A stretch of 64,000 nt of DNA from Streptacidiphilus rugosus AM-16 (lineage in GTDB: Bacteria; Actinomycetota; Actinomycetes; Streptomycetales; Streptomycetaceae), in contig NZ_JQMJ01000004.1 in NCBI RefSeq assembly GCF_000744655.1, positions 4,650,001 to 4,714,000 on the forward strand, in the 5' to 3' direction. The notes under the pieces were generated by a model, which was not told the DNA's origin, ran no database searches, and worked only from the letters and a program-made list of their open reading frames with translations. The translations under genes were made by a program, and so were the position numbers. Positions 1-8,031 of this stretch are shown here, piece by piece (position 1 is the first letter of the stretch; each line of letters opens with the position of its first letter).

Positions 1-220
1 TCACGCCGGGGACCAGGTAGTCGAGGTAGCTGCCGGAGCCGAAGCCGGGGATCTCGACGACCTTGCGGAAGAGCCCGCCGAACAGGAAGAGCCAGATCAC
101 CGGCTGGATCAGCGTGATGATCAGGTACGCGGGCTGCCGCAGGAACGCCATGAACTGGCGCTGCGTCATGAACCAGGTCTCGCGGAGCGCCGCGGAGGGC
201 GCGGGGACGGCGATGCTCAT
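1..220 (-). CDS. ABC-2 type transporter permease, DrrB-like (partial)
   Basis: Only the N-terminal 73 codons lie in the window; the gene continues past the left edge. The ATG (218-220) overlaps the stop of the upstream ATPase gene as ATGA, so the two are translationally coupled. The fragment has a short cytoplasmic head, the segment WFMTQRQFMAFLRQPAYL, and a first membrane span ending near IQPVIWLFLFGGLF, then a G/S-rich stretch leading to YLDYLVPG. This is the usual start of daunorubicin-resistance-type ABC-2 permeases, which form the membrane half of drug or lipid exporters. The substrate cannot be told from sequence. Confidence 0.85.
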   Translation of the reverse strand, partial: MSIAVPAPSAALRETWFMTQRQFMAFLRQPAYLIITLIQPVIWLFLFGGLFRKVVEIPGFGSGSYLDYLVPGV

Positions 221-1293
221 CGGGACGCTCCTTCGGCGGCGTGCTGAACGACGTTCTCGGCGGCCGCGAAGCTGCGCCCGGCGTAGCGGAGGTAGACGTC
301 GTCCAGGGAGGGACGGGAGACGGTGACGGCGGCGACGCCCGCGCCGATCCGGTCGAGCGCGGCCAGGGCCGCGGGGACCGCGGCGGCTCCGTCGTCCGCG
401 CGTGCGGTGAGCCTGCGGCCGTCGACGGCGATGTCCCTGAGGCCGGGAACCGTGCCGAGCGCCCCGATGAGCGGCAGCTCGTCCGACGCCGGCCGGGCCA
501 GCTCCACCGCCAGGGCGTCACCGTGCAGTTCGCCCTTGAGCGCGTCCGGGGTGCCCTCGGCGACGATCCGGCCGCGGTCCACGATGGCGAGGCGGGCGGC
601 GAGCTTGTCGGCCTCCTCCAGGTAGTGGGTGGTGAGCAGGATGGTCAGGCCCTCCGCCCCGGCCAGCCGCTCGATCTCCTCCCACATCGCGGTGCGGGCC
701 TCCGGGTCCAGGCCGGTGGTCGGCTCGTCGAGGAAGAGCACCTGCGGGCGGTGGACCAGCCCTATCGCCACGTCCAGGCGGCGCAGCATGCCGCCCGAGT
801 ACGTCTTCACCTGGCGCCCCCCGGCGTCGGTGAGGTCGAAGCGGGCGAGCAGCTCGTCCACCCTGCGGGCCAACTGTGCGCCGCCCATGCCGTAGAGGCG
901 GCCCTGGAGCAGCAGGTTGTCCCGTCCGGTGGCCACCGGGTCCGCGCCGGAGCGCTGGGCGACGACGCCGATGGCGCGCCGCACCTTCGCGTGCTCGCGG
1001 GCCACGTCGAACCCGGCCACCCGTGCCGTGCCGGAGTCGGCGGCGGCCAGCGTGGTCAGGATCTTGACGGTGGTGGACTTGCCCGCGCCGTTCGGGCCGA
1101 GCAGCCCGAAGACGACGCCGGGCTCGACGGTGATGCTGAGCCCGTCCAGCGCGCGGACGCCCTCGGGCGCGGTCCTGCCACGCCCCTTGGGGTGATAGGT
1201 CTTGACGAGGTCGACGGCGTGCACCGCCGCGCCCTCGCCGGCGCCCGGGTCGCGGACGGCGCGCGGCGACGGCGTCCTGGTCTCGATGTTCAT
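217..1293 (-). CDS. ABC transporter ATP-binding protein, DrrA-like
   Basis: A 358-residue ATPase for the exporter whose permease follows. It has Walker A (GPNGAGKST), the signature YSGGM, Walker B (VLFLDEP) and the C-terminal extension typical of DrrA/NodI-type subunits, including the conserved SLDDVYLRYAGR. The reading frame stays open to 1431, but I chose the ATG at 1293: it has a GGAGGG ribosome site about 12 nt upstream, and the residues before it are unrelated to the family. The PadR gene upstream on the same strand, and CTACGA elements at 1337-1383, suggest PadR control. Substrate unknown; efflux of a drug-like compound is inference. Confidence 0.92.
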   Translation of the reverse strand: MNIETRTPSPRAVRDPGAGEGAAVHAVDLVKTYHPKGRGRTAPEGVRALDGLSITVEPGVVFGLLGPNGAGKSTTVKILTTLAAADSGTARVAGFDVAREHAKVRRAIGVVAQRSGADPVATGRDNLLLQGRLYGMGGAQLARRVDELLARFDLTDAGGRQVKTYSGGMLRRLDVAIGLVHRPQVLFLDEPTTGLDPEARTAMWEEIERLAGAEGLTILLTTHYLEEADKLAARLAIVDRGRIVAEGTPDALKGELHGDALAVELARPASDELPLIGALGTVPGLRDIAVDGRRLTARADDGAAAVPAALAALDRIGAGVAAVTVSRPSLDDVYLRYAGRSFAAAENVVQHAAEGASR

Positions 1294-1336
1294 GACGGGG
1301 AGTTCCCTCCGGTCGTGACGGCTTGATGCTGCCGAT

Positions 1337-1383
1337 CTACGACGGGGGATCCGGGCTACGATGGGTCTGCGTGATCCTCGTAG
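1337..1383 (-). promoter_or_regulatory. Candidate PadR operator upstream of the drrAB-like genes
   Basis: The half-site CTACGA occurs at 1337-1342 and 1356-1361, and its reverse complement TCGTAG at 1378-1383, so the last two form a dyad with a 16-nt spacer. The 7-mer CTCGTAG (1377-1383) also occurs in the inverted repeat upstream of padR (2205-2211). Sharing a half-site between the two promoters supports PadR acting on both, but binding is inferred. Confidence 0.35.
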
Positions 1384-1422
1384 CAACCGAATCCTGTTGC
1401 CGCAGGCCGGTCGCGAGGTCCC

Positions 1423-1456
1423 GGCCCCCATCGGTGTTGCCGCACCGGCGGGGGCC
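1423..1456 (-). terminator. Stem-loop downstream of padR
   Basis: Arms 1423-1436 and 1443-1456 pair over 14 positions with one 2-nt mismatch and a 6-nt loop. The stem lies about 55 nt past the padR stop. There is no T-run, as is usual for actinobacterial terminators. It would separate padR from drrAB transcription. Confidence 0.5.
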
Positions 1457-1512
1457 CTCTTCTGTTGTGCGTGTTGTTGTGTGCTGCTGGTTCTCCGGCT
1501 CTCTCCCGGCTC

Positions 1513-2187
1513 TCAGTACTGCGGCCGCGGCAGGTCCGCCGCCTTCGCCTCGAGATCCGTCCACTCCTGCGGCGGTCGGCCGGTGGCGTGGTACTCACGC
1601 CAGGCGGCGATCCCGCTGAGCGTCTCCGTCTCCATCTCCTTGATCAGCCCGGCCAGCCACGCGCGTTCGGCGCGCTGCATGGCCAGGGCGTACTCGGCCT
1701 CGATCAGGAAGACCCGAGGGAGCACGGCGACGCACTCCTCCAGGACGGTGGCCTGCGCCGACACGCTCTCGTCCAGCGCCAGCAGCCGCTTCCGCAGCAG
1801 CGCGACGACCTCCTCCGGCGGGAAACTGCCCGCCAGCGAGAGGCCGGCCTCGAACTGCGGATACTCCTTGACCGGGACGCTGAGCAGCTCCGACAGCCAG
1901 TCGTGCAACTCGGCGCGCCCGGCGTCGGTGAGGCCGTAGACCGTGCGCTCGGGCCTGCGGCCGTCGCGCTCGGTGCCCGCGGCCTCGATGAAGCCGTGCC
2001 GTTCCAGGTTCTGGACGACGGTGTAGAGCGAACCAAAATTGATCTTGATGCTGCCCTGCTTGCCACGCTGGCGCAGCACCTGTGACATCTCGTAGGGATG
2101 TCGCGGACGCTCGTCGCAGAGCGAGAGCACGGCCAGGGCAAGCGGATTGCTCAGCTTGCGCCTGGCGCCACCGGCCTTGCTCGCCAC
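1513..2187 (-). CDS. PadR family transcriptional regulator
   Basis: A 224-residue regulator with the PadR winged helix at residues 12-90 (PLALAVLSLCDERPRHPYEM, FGSLYTVVQNLERHGFIE) and the C-terminal helical dimerisation domain (Vir_act_alpha_C type). It starts at a GTG with a strong AGGAGG nine nt upstream. PadR proteins usually repress adjacent multidrug exporters and are released by ligand, which fits the DrrAB-like pair downstream. A TTGACA-like -35, a TATACT -10 and two inverted repeats sit just upstream, so autoregulation is likely. No odd features. Confidence 0.9.
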   Translation of the reverse strand: MASKAGGARRKLSNPLALAVLSLCDERPRHPYEMSQVLRQRGKQGSIKINFGSLYTVVQNLERHGFIEAAGTERDGRRPERTVYGLTDAGRAELHDWLSELLSVPVKEYPQFEAGLSLAGSFPPEEVVALLRKRLLALDESVSAQATVLEECVAVLPRVFLIEAEYALAMQRAERAWLAGLIKEMETETLSGIAAWREYHATGRPPQEWTDLEAKAADLPRPQY

Positions 2188-2202
2188 GCCGCGCCACCTC
2201 CT

Positions 2203-2254
2203 TACTCGTAGCCGAGTATATGACCGCGGGTATAGCGCGTGTCAATACGCTATA
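2203..2254 (-). promoter_or_regulatory. padR promoter with two inverted repeats
   Basis: On the minus strand the -35 TTGACA (2240-2245) and -10 TATACT (2215-2220) are separated by 19 nt. TACTCG/CGAGTA (2203-2208, 2213-2218) overlaps the -10 and the leader. TATAGCG/CGCTATA (2231-2237, 2248-2254) flanks the -35 and reaches the stop codon of the upstream gene. Both look like operator sites, most simply for PadR itself. Confidence 0.55.
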
Positions 2255-2927
2255 TCGCGATAGCCTTCCCAGCCTTGTCCCAGTTCGCGTCGAGGGTCTC
2301 GAGGTACTGCCGCGCCTGCGGTCCGAGCGCGACGCCGCGGGCGAAGGCCCGCATGTTGCCGGGACCGGTGTTGTAGCCGAGAGCCAGCAGCTGGTCCTTG
2401 GTCAGCGAGGCGGCGCGGTGCGCGGGCAGCTGCGCGGCCAGCTCGTGCAGGTACCAGGCCTCGGCCTCGATCGCGAGGTCCGGGTCGTCGGGAAGCTCCA
2501 GCCAGGAGCGCGAGGCGAACGACCGGCCCTGCTTCACCTCGTCGAAGGTCGCCTCGTGCATGTTGGCGACGCCGAGCGCCGCGGTCGGCTTGAGCTTGAG
2601 CCAGGACCGCTCGAACGCAGGATCGTGCGGCTTGTAGTCCTCGTTGTAGAGCACCGCCATGACCAGCTGCGGATCGACGCCCGCCTGCCCGGCCCGCTCC
2701 CGCACCTGGGCGGCGAACTGGGCCGGGTCGTAGCTGCCGGTGTACCAGCCGCCGCTGCCGGACGGCTCGGGGGACGGCGGCGCCGAGGCCGGGGCGGAAC
2801 CGTGACCGCTCGGCGAGCCGGCGGCGGCCGGCCCCGAACCGTGCGTGCTCCGGCCCTGGGAGACCCCCCAGACCAGCAGCCCCGCCACCGGAAGGACCAG
2901 CCACCAGGCCCGGGAGGAACGCGCCAC
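2250..2927 (-). CDS. Secreted or membrane-anchored lytic-transglycosylase-like protein
   Basis: A 225-residue protein with an N-terminal hydrophobic segment (WWLVLPVAGLLVWGV), a Gly/Ser/Pro/Ala-rich linker to about residue 60, then an SLT-like domain. The domain shows a Glu in the catalytic position (AVLYNEDYKP) and the family-like GYNTGPGNM motif near residue 190. Lytic transglycosylases cleave peptidoglycan between MurNAc and GlcNAc. The anchor could be a signal peptide or a retained transmembrane helix. It starts at GTG 7 nt after the helY stop, so it is probably co-transcribed with helY. The function is assigned from motifs and the domain is divergent. Confidence 0.7.
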   Translation of the reverse strand: MARSSRAWWLVLPVAGLLVWGVSQGRSTHGSGPAAAGSPSGHGSAPASAPPSPEPSGSGGWYTGSYDPAQFAAQVRERAGQAGVDPQLVMAVLYNEDYKPHDPAFERSWLKLKPTAALGVANMHEATFDEVKQGRSFASRSWLELPDDPDLAIEAEAWYLHELAAQLPAHRAASLTKDQLLALGYNTGPGNMRAFARGVALGPQARQYLETLDANWDKAGKAIAI

Positions 2928-2934
2928 AGCCGGC

Positions 2935-5808
2935 TCACCCCACCGAGGAGTAGGCGATGATGCCGCGGCGGACCCCGTCGACCGCCTTGCGGGCCGCGGT
3001 GCGCACCGCGCCGTCGTCCGGCGCCGCGTTGCCGATCTGGCCGAGCACGTCGATCAGCTGACGGGTCCAGCGGACGAAGTCGCCGGCCGGCATGTCCGCC
3101 TCGCGCAGCACCTTGTCGAGCGGATCGCCGGATGCCCAGCGGAACGCCGTCCAGGCGAAGCCGAGGTCGGGCTCGCGCTGGCCCCAGTTCTCCATGGTGG
3201 AGAGCTTGTGCTGCTCCTCCAGCGCGTCCAGGTGACCCCAGAGTCTGATCATCTCGCCCAGCGCCTCACGGGCCTTGCCCTCGGGCAGCTTCACCGCGCC
3301 GCCCTCGTCGTCGCCGCGCCGCGACTCGTAGACCAGCGCCGAGGCGCAGGCCGCGAGCTCCGCCGGGGAGAGGCCGTCCCAGACGCCCTCGCGCAGGCAC
3401 TCCGAGGCCAGCAGGTCCAGGTCCCCGTAGAGCCGGCCCAGACGGCGGCCGTGGTCGGTGACGCTGTCGCCCTCCAGGTAGTCCAGATCGGCCAGCAGGG
3501 CGCAGACCCGGTCGAAGGTGCGGGCGATGGTGTGCGTGCGGGAGCGCATCCGGCGCTCCAGCTGCTCGGTGTCGCGCTTGAGCCGGTCGTAGCGCTCGGC
3601 CCAGCGGGCGTGGTCCTCACGCTCGTCGCAGCCGTGGCAGGGGTGCTGCCGGAGCTCCGTGCGCAGCCGGGCGATCTCCGGGTCGTCGGCGGCCGCGGCG
3701 CGGCCCTTGCGGACCCGGGCGGGGTCGATGTGCCCGGCCTTGCTGCGCAGCGCCGAGGCCAGGTCACGGCGCGACTGCGGGCTGCGCGGGTTGAAGCTCT
3801 TGGGGATGCGCAGCCGCTCGATCGGCTCCACCGGGACCGGGAAGTCGATCATCGCGAGCCGCTTGACCTGCCGCTCGGCGGTGAGCACCACCGGGCGCGG
3901 GCCGTCGGTCCAGTCCTGCCGGGTGCCGTGCCGGCTGACCGGGGGCAGGCCGGGGTCCAGCACCAGCGCCAGCCCGGCGAAGCGGCCGGTCGGGACGTGG
4001 ATGACGTCGCCGGGGCGCAGCTTCTCCAGCGAGTCGGCCGCGCTGGCCCGGCGCTGGGCGGCGCCCTCGCGGGCCAGCAGCGTCTCGCGGTCCTTCAGCG
4101 CGCGACGCAGGCCCATGTACGCGTCGAAGTCGCCGAGGTGGCAGGTGACCGCCTCGCGGTAGCCGGCCAGGCCCTCCTCGTTGCGCTGCACCTGACGGGC
4201 GATGCCGACGACGCTGCGGTCCGCCTGGAACTGGGCGAAGGAGGTCTCCAGCAGCTCGCGCGCGGTGTGCCGGCCGAACTGGGCGACCAGGTTGACCGCC
4301 ATGTTGTAGGAGGGCTTGAACGAGGACCGCAGCGGATAGGTGCGCGTCCCCGCCAGGCCCGCCAGCGCGGCCGGGTCCAGACCCGGCTGCCACAGCACCA
4401 CGGCGTGGCCCTCGACGTCGATCCCGCGCCGGCCGGCCCGCCCGGTCAGCTGGGTGTACTCGCCCGGCGTGACGTCGGCGTGGGTCTCCCCGTTCCACTT
4501 GACCAGCTTCTCCATGACGACCGAGCGGGCCGGCATGTTGATCCCGAGCGCCAGGGTCTCCGTCGCGAAGACGGCCTTGCACAGGCCGCGCTGGAACAGC
4601 TCCTCGACGACCTCCTTGAAGGTCGGCAGCATGCCGGCGTGGTGTGCGGCGATGCCGCGCTCCAGCGCGTCCAGCCACTCGAAGTACCCCAGCACGTGCA
4701 GGTCCTCGGCCGGGATGTTCGAGGTGCGGGCCTCGACCAGCTGCCGCACCTCGGCGCGCTCGGCGTCGCTGTTCAGCCGCAGACCGGCGAGCAGGCACTG
4801 CTGCACGGCGGCCTCGCAGCCGGCCCGGCTGAAGATGAAGGTGATCGCCGGCAGCAGGCCCTCGGCGTCGAGCCGGTCGATGACCTCGACCCGGCTCGGC
4901 GTCCAGGCGCGGCCCGGGCGGCCGTTGGACATCGAGCGGCCGCGGCCGCGCTTCTCGAACCGGTCCCTGCCGTAGCCGCGGCGGTCCTGCTCCGCGCGGG
5001 CCAGCCGGACCAGCTCCGGGTTGACGTCCGCCTCTCCCCCGCGCCCTGCGCCGCCGTCCCGCTTGCGCCCCGAGGCGCGCTCCTCGGCCACCCGCGAGGT
5101 GAACAGGTCGTACATCCGGTGCCCGGCCAGCACGTGCTGCCAGAGCGGAACCGGGCGGTGCTCGGAGACGATGACCTTGGTGCCGCCGCGTACGGTGTCC
5201 AGCCAGTCGCCGAACTCCTCGGCGTTGGAGACCGTGGCCGAGAGCGAGACCAGGGTGACCGACTCGGGGAGGTGGATGATGACCTCCTCCCAGACCGCGC
5301 CGCGGAAGCGGTCGGCGAGGTAGTGCACCTCGTCCATGACCACGTAGCCGAGGCCGTTCAGGGTGCTGGAGCTCGCGTAGAGCATGTTCCGCAGGACCTC
5401 GGTCGTCATCACGACCACGGGGGCGTCGCTGTTGACGGTGTTGTCACCGGTCAGCAGGCCGACCTTGTCCGCGCCGTAGCGCTTGACCAGGTCCTGGAAC
5501 TTCTGGTTCGACAGCGCCTTGATCGGCGTGGTGTAGAAGCACTTGCGGCCCTCGGCGAGCGCGAGGTGCACCGCGAACTCGCCGACGATCGTCTTGCCGG
5601 AACCGGTCGGGGCCGCGACGAGGACTCCCTCGCCGCCCTCCAGCGCCTGGCACGCCTCGATCTGGAACGGGTCCAGCGGGAAGTCGTACAGCTGCCGGAA
5701 GGCGTGGAGGGAACTCGACTCCTCCCTGGCCCGGCGCTTGGCCGCGGCGTAGCGCTCGGAGGGGCTGAGGTTCTCCTCGTCCTGCGAGGTCGTGGACGGG
5801 TCGGTCAC
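2935..5808 (-). CDS. helY: DEAD/DEAH-box RNA helicase, HelY/Ski2-like
   Basis: A 957-residue superfamily 2 helicase. Walker A APTGSGKT is at residues 66-73, motif II is DEVH at 159-162, motif III is LSAT near 195, and motif VI lies in QLTGRAGRRGID. A long Arg/Gly-rich insertion (about 255-300) and a helical Ski2/Mtr4-type C-terminal domain follow. Related eukaryotic proteins feed RNA to the exosome; HelY in actinobacteria is presumed to act in RNA metabolism. The GTG start has AGGTGG upstream. Placement next to tatC/tatA and pafBC is the normal actinobacterial order. Confidence 0.93.
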   Translation of the reverse strand: MTDPSTTSQDEENLSPSERYAAAKRRAREESSSLHAFRQLYDFPLDPFQIEACQALEGGEGVLVAAPTGSGKTIVGEFAVHLALAEGRKCFYTTPIKALSNQKFQDLVKRYGADKVGLLTGDNTVNSDAPVVVMTTEVLRNMLYASSSTLNGLGYVVMDEVHYLADRFRGAVWEEVIIHLPESVTLVSLSATVSNAEEFGDWLDTVRGGTKVIVSEHRPVPLWQHVLAGHRMYDLFTSRVAEERASGRKRDGGAGRGGEADVNPELVRLARAEQDRRGYGRDRFEKRGRGRSMSNGRPGRAWTPSRVEVIDRLDAEGLLPAITFIFSRAGCEAAVQQCLLAGLRLNSDAERAEVRQLVEARTSNIPAEDLHVLGYFEWLDALERGIAAHHAGMLPTFKEVVEELFQRGLCKAVFATETLALGINMPARSVVMEKLVKWNGETHADVTPGEYTQLTGRAGRRGIDVEGHAVVLWQPGLDPAALAGLAGTRTYPLRSSFKPSYNMAVNLVAQFGRHTARELLETSFAQFQADRSVVGIARQVQRNEEGLAGYREAVTCHLGDFDAYMGLRRALKDRETLLAREGAAQRRASAADSLEKLRPGDVIHVPTGRFAGLALVLDPGLPPVSRHGTRQDWTDGPRPVVLTAERQVKRLAMIDFPVPVEPIERLRIPKSFNPRSPQSRRDLASALRSKAGHIDPARVRKGRAAAADDPEIARLRTELRQHPCHGCDEREDHARWAERYDRLKRDTEQLERRMRSRTHTIARTFDRVCALLADLDYLEGDSVTDHGRRLGRLYGDLDLLASECLREGVWDGLSPAELAACASALVYESRRGDDEGGAVKLPEGKAREALGEMIRLWGHLDALEEQHKLSTMENWGQREPDLGFAWTAFRWASGDPLDKVLREADMPAGDFVRWTRQLIDVLGQIGNAAPDDGAVRTAARKAVDGVRRGIIAYSSVG

Positions 5809-5956
5809 CGCGCCACCTCTTCCCTGATCGGGCGCTGGGGAGCGCGGCTCTGGACATCTGTGAAGTGAAGGAGCATCTCAGCAAGGAGCGTACCCGTCAG
5901 GGCCGACACTCCACCTCAAGATTGTTTGCGCGCCCGCCGACGGGGTGGCCGACCGG

Positions 5957-6925
5957 TCAGGTGACGTCGTCGGGGTGGTAGACCATCGGCTCGCCGGCGG
6001 CCAGCTCGGTGGCGTTGACCGGCTCCGGGATCGGCAGGTCGTCCGCGCCCAGCGAGGACGGCCGCAGGTCGAGCGAGGAGGCCTGGTCCGGGTCCAGCAT
6101 GCTGTCCGGGTCCTCCTTCGCCTTGCGACGGGCCACGGCCTTGTCCCGCATGGTCGCCACGGCGACGGCGCCGAAGTACAGCACGCAGATCGGCACCGCG
6201 AGCACGGTCATGGTGAGCGGGTCGCCGGTCGGGGTGGCGATGGCCGAGAAGACGAAGATCCCGAAGATCGCGGCGCGCCACCAGCTGCGGAGCCGGGCGG
6301 CGCTGATCACGCCGAGGAAGTTCAGTGCGACCAGCAGCAGCGGGATCTCGAAGGAGAGCCCGAAGACCAGCACCATCCGGATGAAGAAGTCCAGGAAGTC
6401 GGCGCCGGAGATGGCCAGCGAGAAGCTGCCGGGGTTGAAGCCCGCCAGGATGCCCAGGGCCTTCGGGAAGATCAGGTACGCGAGGTAGGCGCCGCCGACG
6501 AAGAGCGGAACGGCCGCGGTGACGAAGCCCAGGCCGTACTTCTTCTCCTTCTTGTACAGGCCGGGCGCGACGAAGGCCCAGAGCTGGTAGCTCCACACCG
6601 GGCTGGCGATGATCAGGCCGATCATCATCGACACCTTGAAGGTGAACGACAGCGGCGAGAGCACGCCCTGGTTCACCAGCAGGCCGTTGGGGCACGCCGC
6701 GGACTTCTGGCCGTACCCCTTCACCCCGGTGATGTGGCAGGCCGGGGACACGAGCTGGTTGATGGCCCAGTCGTGGATCAGCCAGCCGATGACGGTGGCC
6801 ACGACGAGGGCCAGCACCGAGACGATGAGCCGGTAGCGGAGCTCACGGAGGTGCGCCGCGAGTGGCATCCGGCCGTCGTCGTTCTTCGGAGGCTTCGACT
6901 GCGGCCTCTTCTGGGTGTCGCTCAC
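5957..6925 (-). CDS. tatC: Sec-independent protein translocase subunit TatC
   Basis: A 322-residue membrane protein, the core receptor of the twin-arginine pathway that exports folded proteins. It begins with the conserved cytoplasmic segment MPLAAHLRELRYRL and has six predicted membrane spans. The periplasmic loop after span 1 carries a CHITG...GYGQKSAACP stretch, typical of actinobacterial TatC. The last 60 residues form a hydrophilic tail longer than in E. coli. The start is GTG with a weak AGGG upstream. It lies 51 nt after tatA on the same strand, so tatA-tatC are probably one operon. Confidence 0.95.
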   Translation of the reverse strand: MSDTQKRPQSKPPKNDDGRMPLAAHLRELRYRLIVSVLALVVATVIGWLIHDWAINQLVSPACHITGVKGYGQKSAACPNGLLVNQGVLSPLSFTFKVSMMIGLIIASPVWSYQLWAFVAPGLYKKEKKYGLGFVTAAVPLFVGGAYLAYLIFPKALGILAGFNPGSFSLAISGADFLDFFIRMVLVFGLSFEIPLLLVALNFLGVISAARLRSWWRAAIFGIFVFSAIATPTGDPLTMTVLAVPICVLYFGAVAVATMRDKAVARRKAKEDPDSMLDPDQASSLDLRPSSLGADDLPIPEPVNATELAAGEPMVYHPDDVT

Positions 6926-6976
6926 CGTGCGGCTGTGTCCCTGCGAGAAGAGTGAGTTGGAGGGTGGAGCGGCGGA

Positions 6977-7270
6977 TCAGCCCTGGACGGTCGGCTGCTT
7001 GTCCTCGACCGGGCGCGCGGAGGCGGTGTCCCCGGGGGCGGACTGGATCGTCTTCGGAGCCGCGGCGGCCTGCGCCTGCTCGTCGGACGTCTGCACGTTG
7101 GACGCGGTGACGTCCTTCTTGCCGTCATCCTTCATCGCGCCGACCTCGGACTTGAGGATGCGCAGGGACTTGCCGAGGGCACGCGCGGAGTCCGGGAGCC
7201 GCTTGGCCCCGAAGAGCAGCAGCACGATGACCGCAATGATGATGATTTCCAGTGCGCGGTTTTCGAGCAT
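6977..7270 (-). CDS. tatA: Twin-arginine translocase subunit TatA
   Basis: A 97-residue TatA/E protein: one N-terminal membrane helix ([20 protein letters not shown]), the conserved FGxKRLP hinge, an amphipathic helix ([17 protein letters not shown]), and an acidic Q/A/P-rich tail. TatA oligomers form or gate the export path. I chose the ATG at 7270 over the upstream in-frame start at 7324 because it gives the family-typical N-terminus MLENRALE and has GAGGGA in the right place. Co-directional with tatC. Confidence 0.95.
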   Translation of the reverse strand: MLENRALEIIIIAVIVLLLFGAKRLPDSARALGKSLRILKSEVGAMKDDGKKDVTASNVQTSDEQAQAAAAPKTIQSAPGDTASARPVEDKQPTVQG

Positions 7271-7384
7271 CGGGGTTCCCTCTTCGTCGTCGTGTCTCGC
7301 CGATGATACGCACCGTGAAGGCACGGTCGTCCAGAGCGTCGCAGCAGATCTTGCTGCTTCGACGCATCTTCGATACTACGCGGA

Positions 7385-7612
7385 TCAGTTTGACGCTTGA
7401 ATAGACGGTGAGGGCCCGGTGAACGCGAGTTCCCCACCCTTTCGGGCCACTGCCTCCGCCGCGAGCTCGACCTCCCGGCCGGCCCCGGCAATCCGCTCGG
7501 CGCTGCGCTGCAGGGCGCGCGCCAGGGCCACGACCTCGCGGTAGGCGAGCACGGCGAGACAACCGAGCACGAGCAGCCCGGCGGTCGTGAGGCCGATGAT
7601 CATCCACGTCAT
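7385..7612 (-). CDS. Small single-span membrane protein, function unknown
   Basis: A 75-residue protein with one N-terminal hydrophobic helix (IIGLTTAGLLVLGCLAVLAY) followed by a charged, probably alpha-helical stretch with regular Leu/Ala/Arg (ALARALQRSAERIAGAGREV) and a short polar tail. Genes of this shape commonly sit between tatA and pafC in streptomycetes, so it is likely real. It could start at the ATG at 7612 (AAGGTGGGAG upstream) or at the ATG three codons later. No function is assigned. Confidence 0.75.
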   Translation of the reverse strand: MTWMIIGLTTAGLLVLGCLAVLAYREVVALARALQRSAERIAGAGREVELAAEAVARKGGELAFTGPSPSIQASN

Positions 7613-7669
7613 GCTCCCACCTTAGAGGAGTCCCACCGTCCCAGAAGGCATCCCGGGACGTCGCAAAGC

Positions 7670-7786
7670 CCAGGGGCGCGAGGCTCTGCTGATATGCGGC
7701 TCCGCCGCGGGGCGCGACAAGCCACCGGCCTTCGGCCGGGGGTACCCCCTCCAGGTGGTTGCTCGCGCAGTTCCCCGCACCCCTGA
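7670..7786. repeat. Intergenic inverted-repeat element, copy A
   Basis: The 182-nt gap between two genes holds an imperfect long inverted repeat. The outer parts are CAGGGGCGCG (7671-7680) and CGCACCCCTGAG (7776-7787). The inner parts are GGGGCGCGACAAGCCACC and GGTGGTTGCTCGCGCAGTTC around a GGCCTTCGGCC hairpin and a GGGGGTACCCCC palindrome. An identical 18-mer (7673-7690) recurs on the other strand in the repeat at 54836-54948. Elements with a GCGCGGGGAACTGCGCGA core are common between streptomycete genes. Confidence 0.7.
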
Positions 7787-7794
7787 GGTGGTGC

Positions 7795-8031
7795 TCAGGC
7801 GCGGACGTGGAGGCGCATGGTCGGGACGCCCGCGCCCGTGAGCGCGGCGACGATGCGGTCGCCCGCGTGCTTGCGGACGGCCACGCCGCACGCAGGGCAG
7901 GTGAAGCTGTAGAAGGTGCGTTCCTTCGTACGGCCGAGAGCCAGCCGGAACGCGAGGGCGTCCAGCTCGGCCGTCGAGCGGCAGTCCGGGCAGGAGGCCC
8001 GGAACCGGCGCGGGGACGGGCCCCCGCTCAT
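7795..8031 (-). CDS. Small zinc-ribbon protein coupled to pafC
   Basis: A 78-residue protein with two CxxC pairs, CPDC near residue 14 and CPAC near residue 46, spaced like a zinc ribbon, and a basic C-terminus (TMRLHVRA). Its ATG overlaps the pafC stop codon as ATGA (8028-8031), so translation is coupled to PafC. The protein is too short for an enzyme and has no signal peptide. DNA binding, or a partner role with the WYL regulators, is only a guess. It is easily missed because a long overlapping frame covers it. Confidence 0.75.
   Translation of the reverse strand: MSGGPSPRRFRASCPDCRSTAELDALAFRLALGRTKERTFYSFTCPACGVAVRKHAGDRIVAALTGAGVPTMRLHVRA

Noticed and set aside
1..2187. An antibiotic biosynthetic cluster edge marked by DrrAB.
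   Set aside because: No biosynthetic genes follow; exporter plus PadR is a common stand-alone unit.
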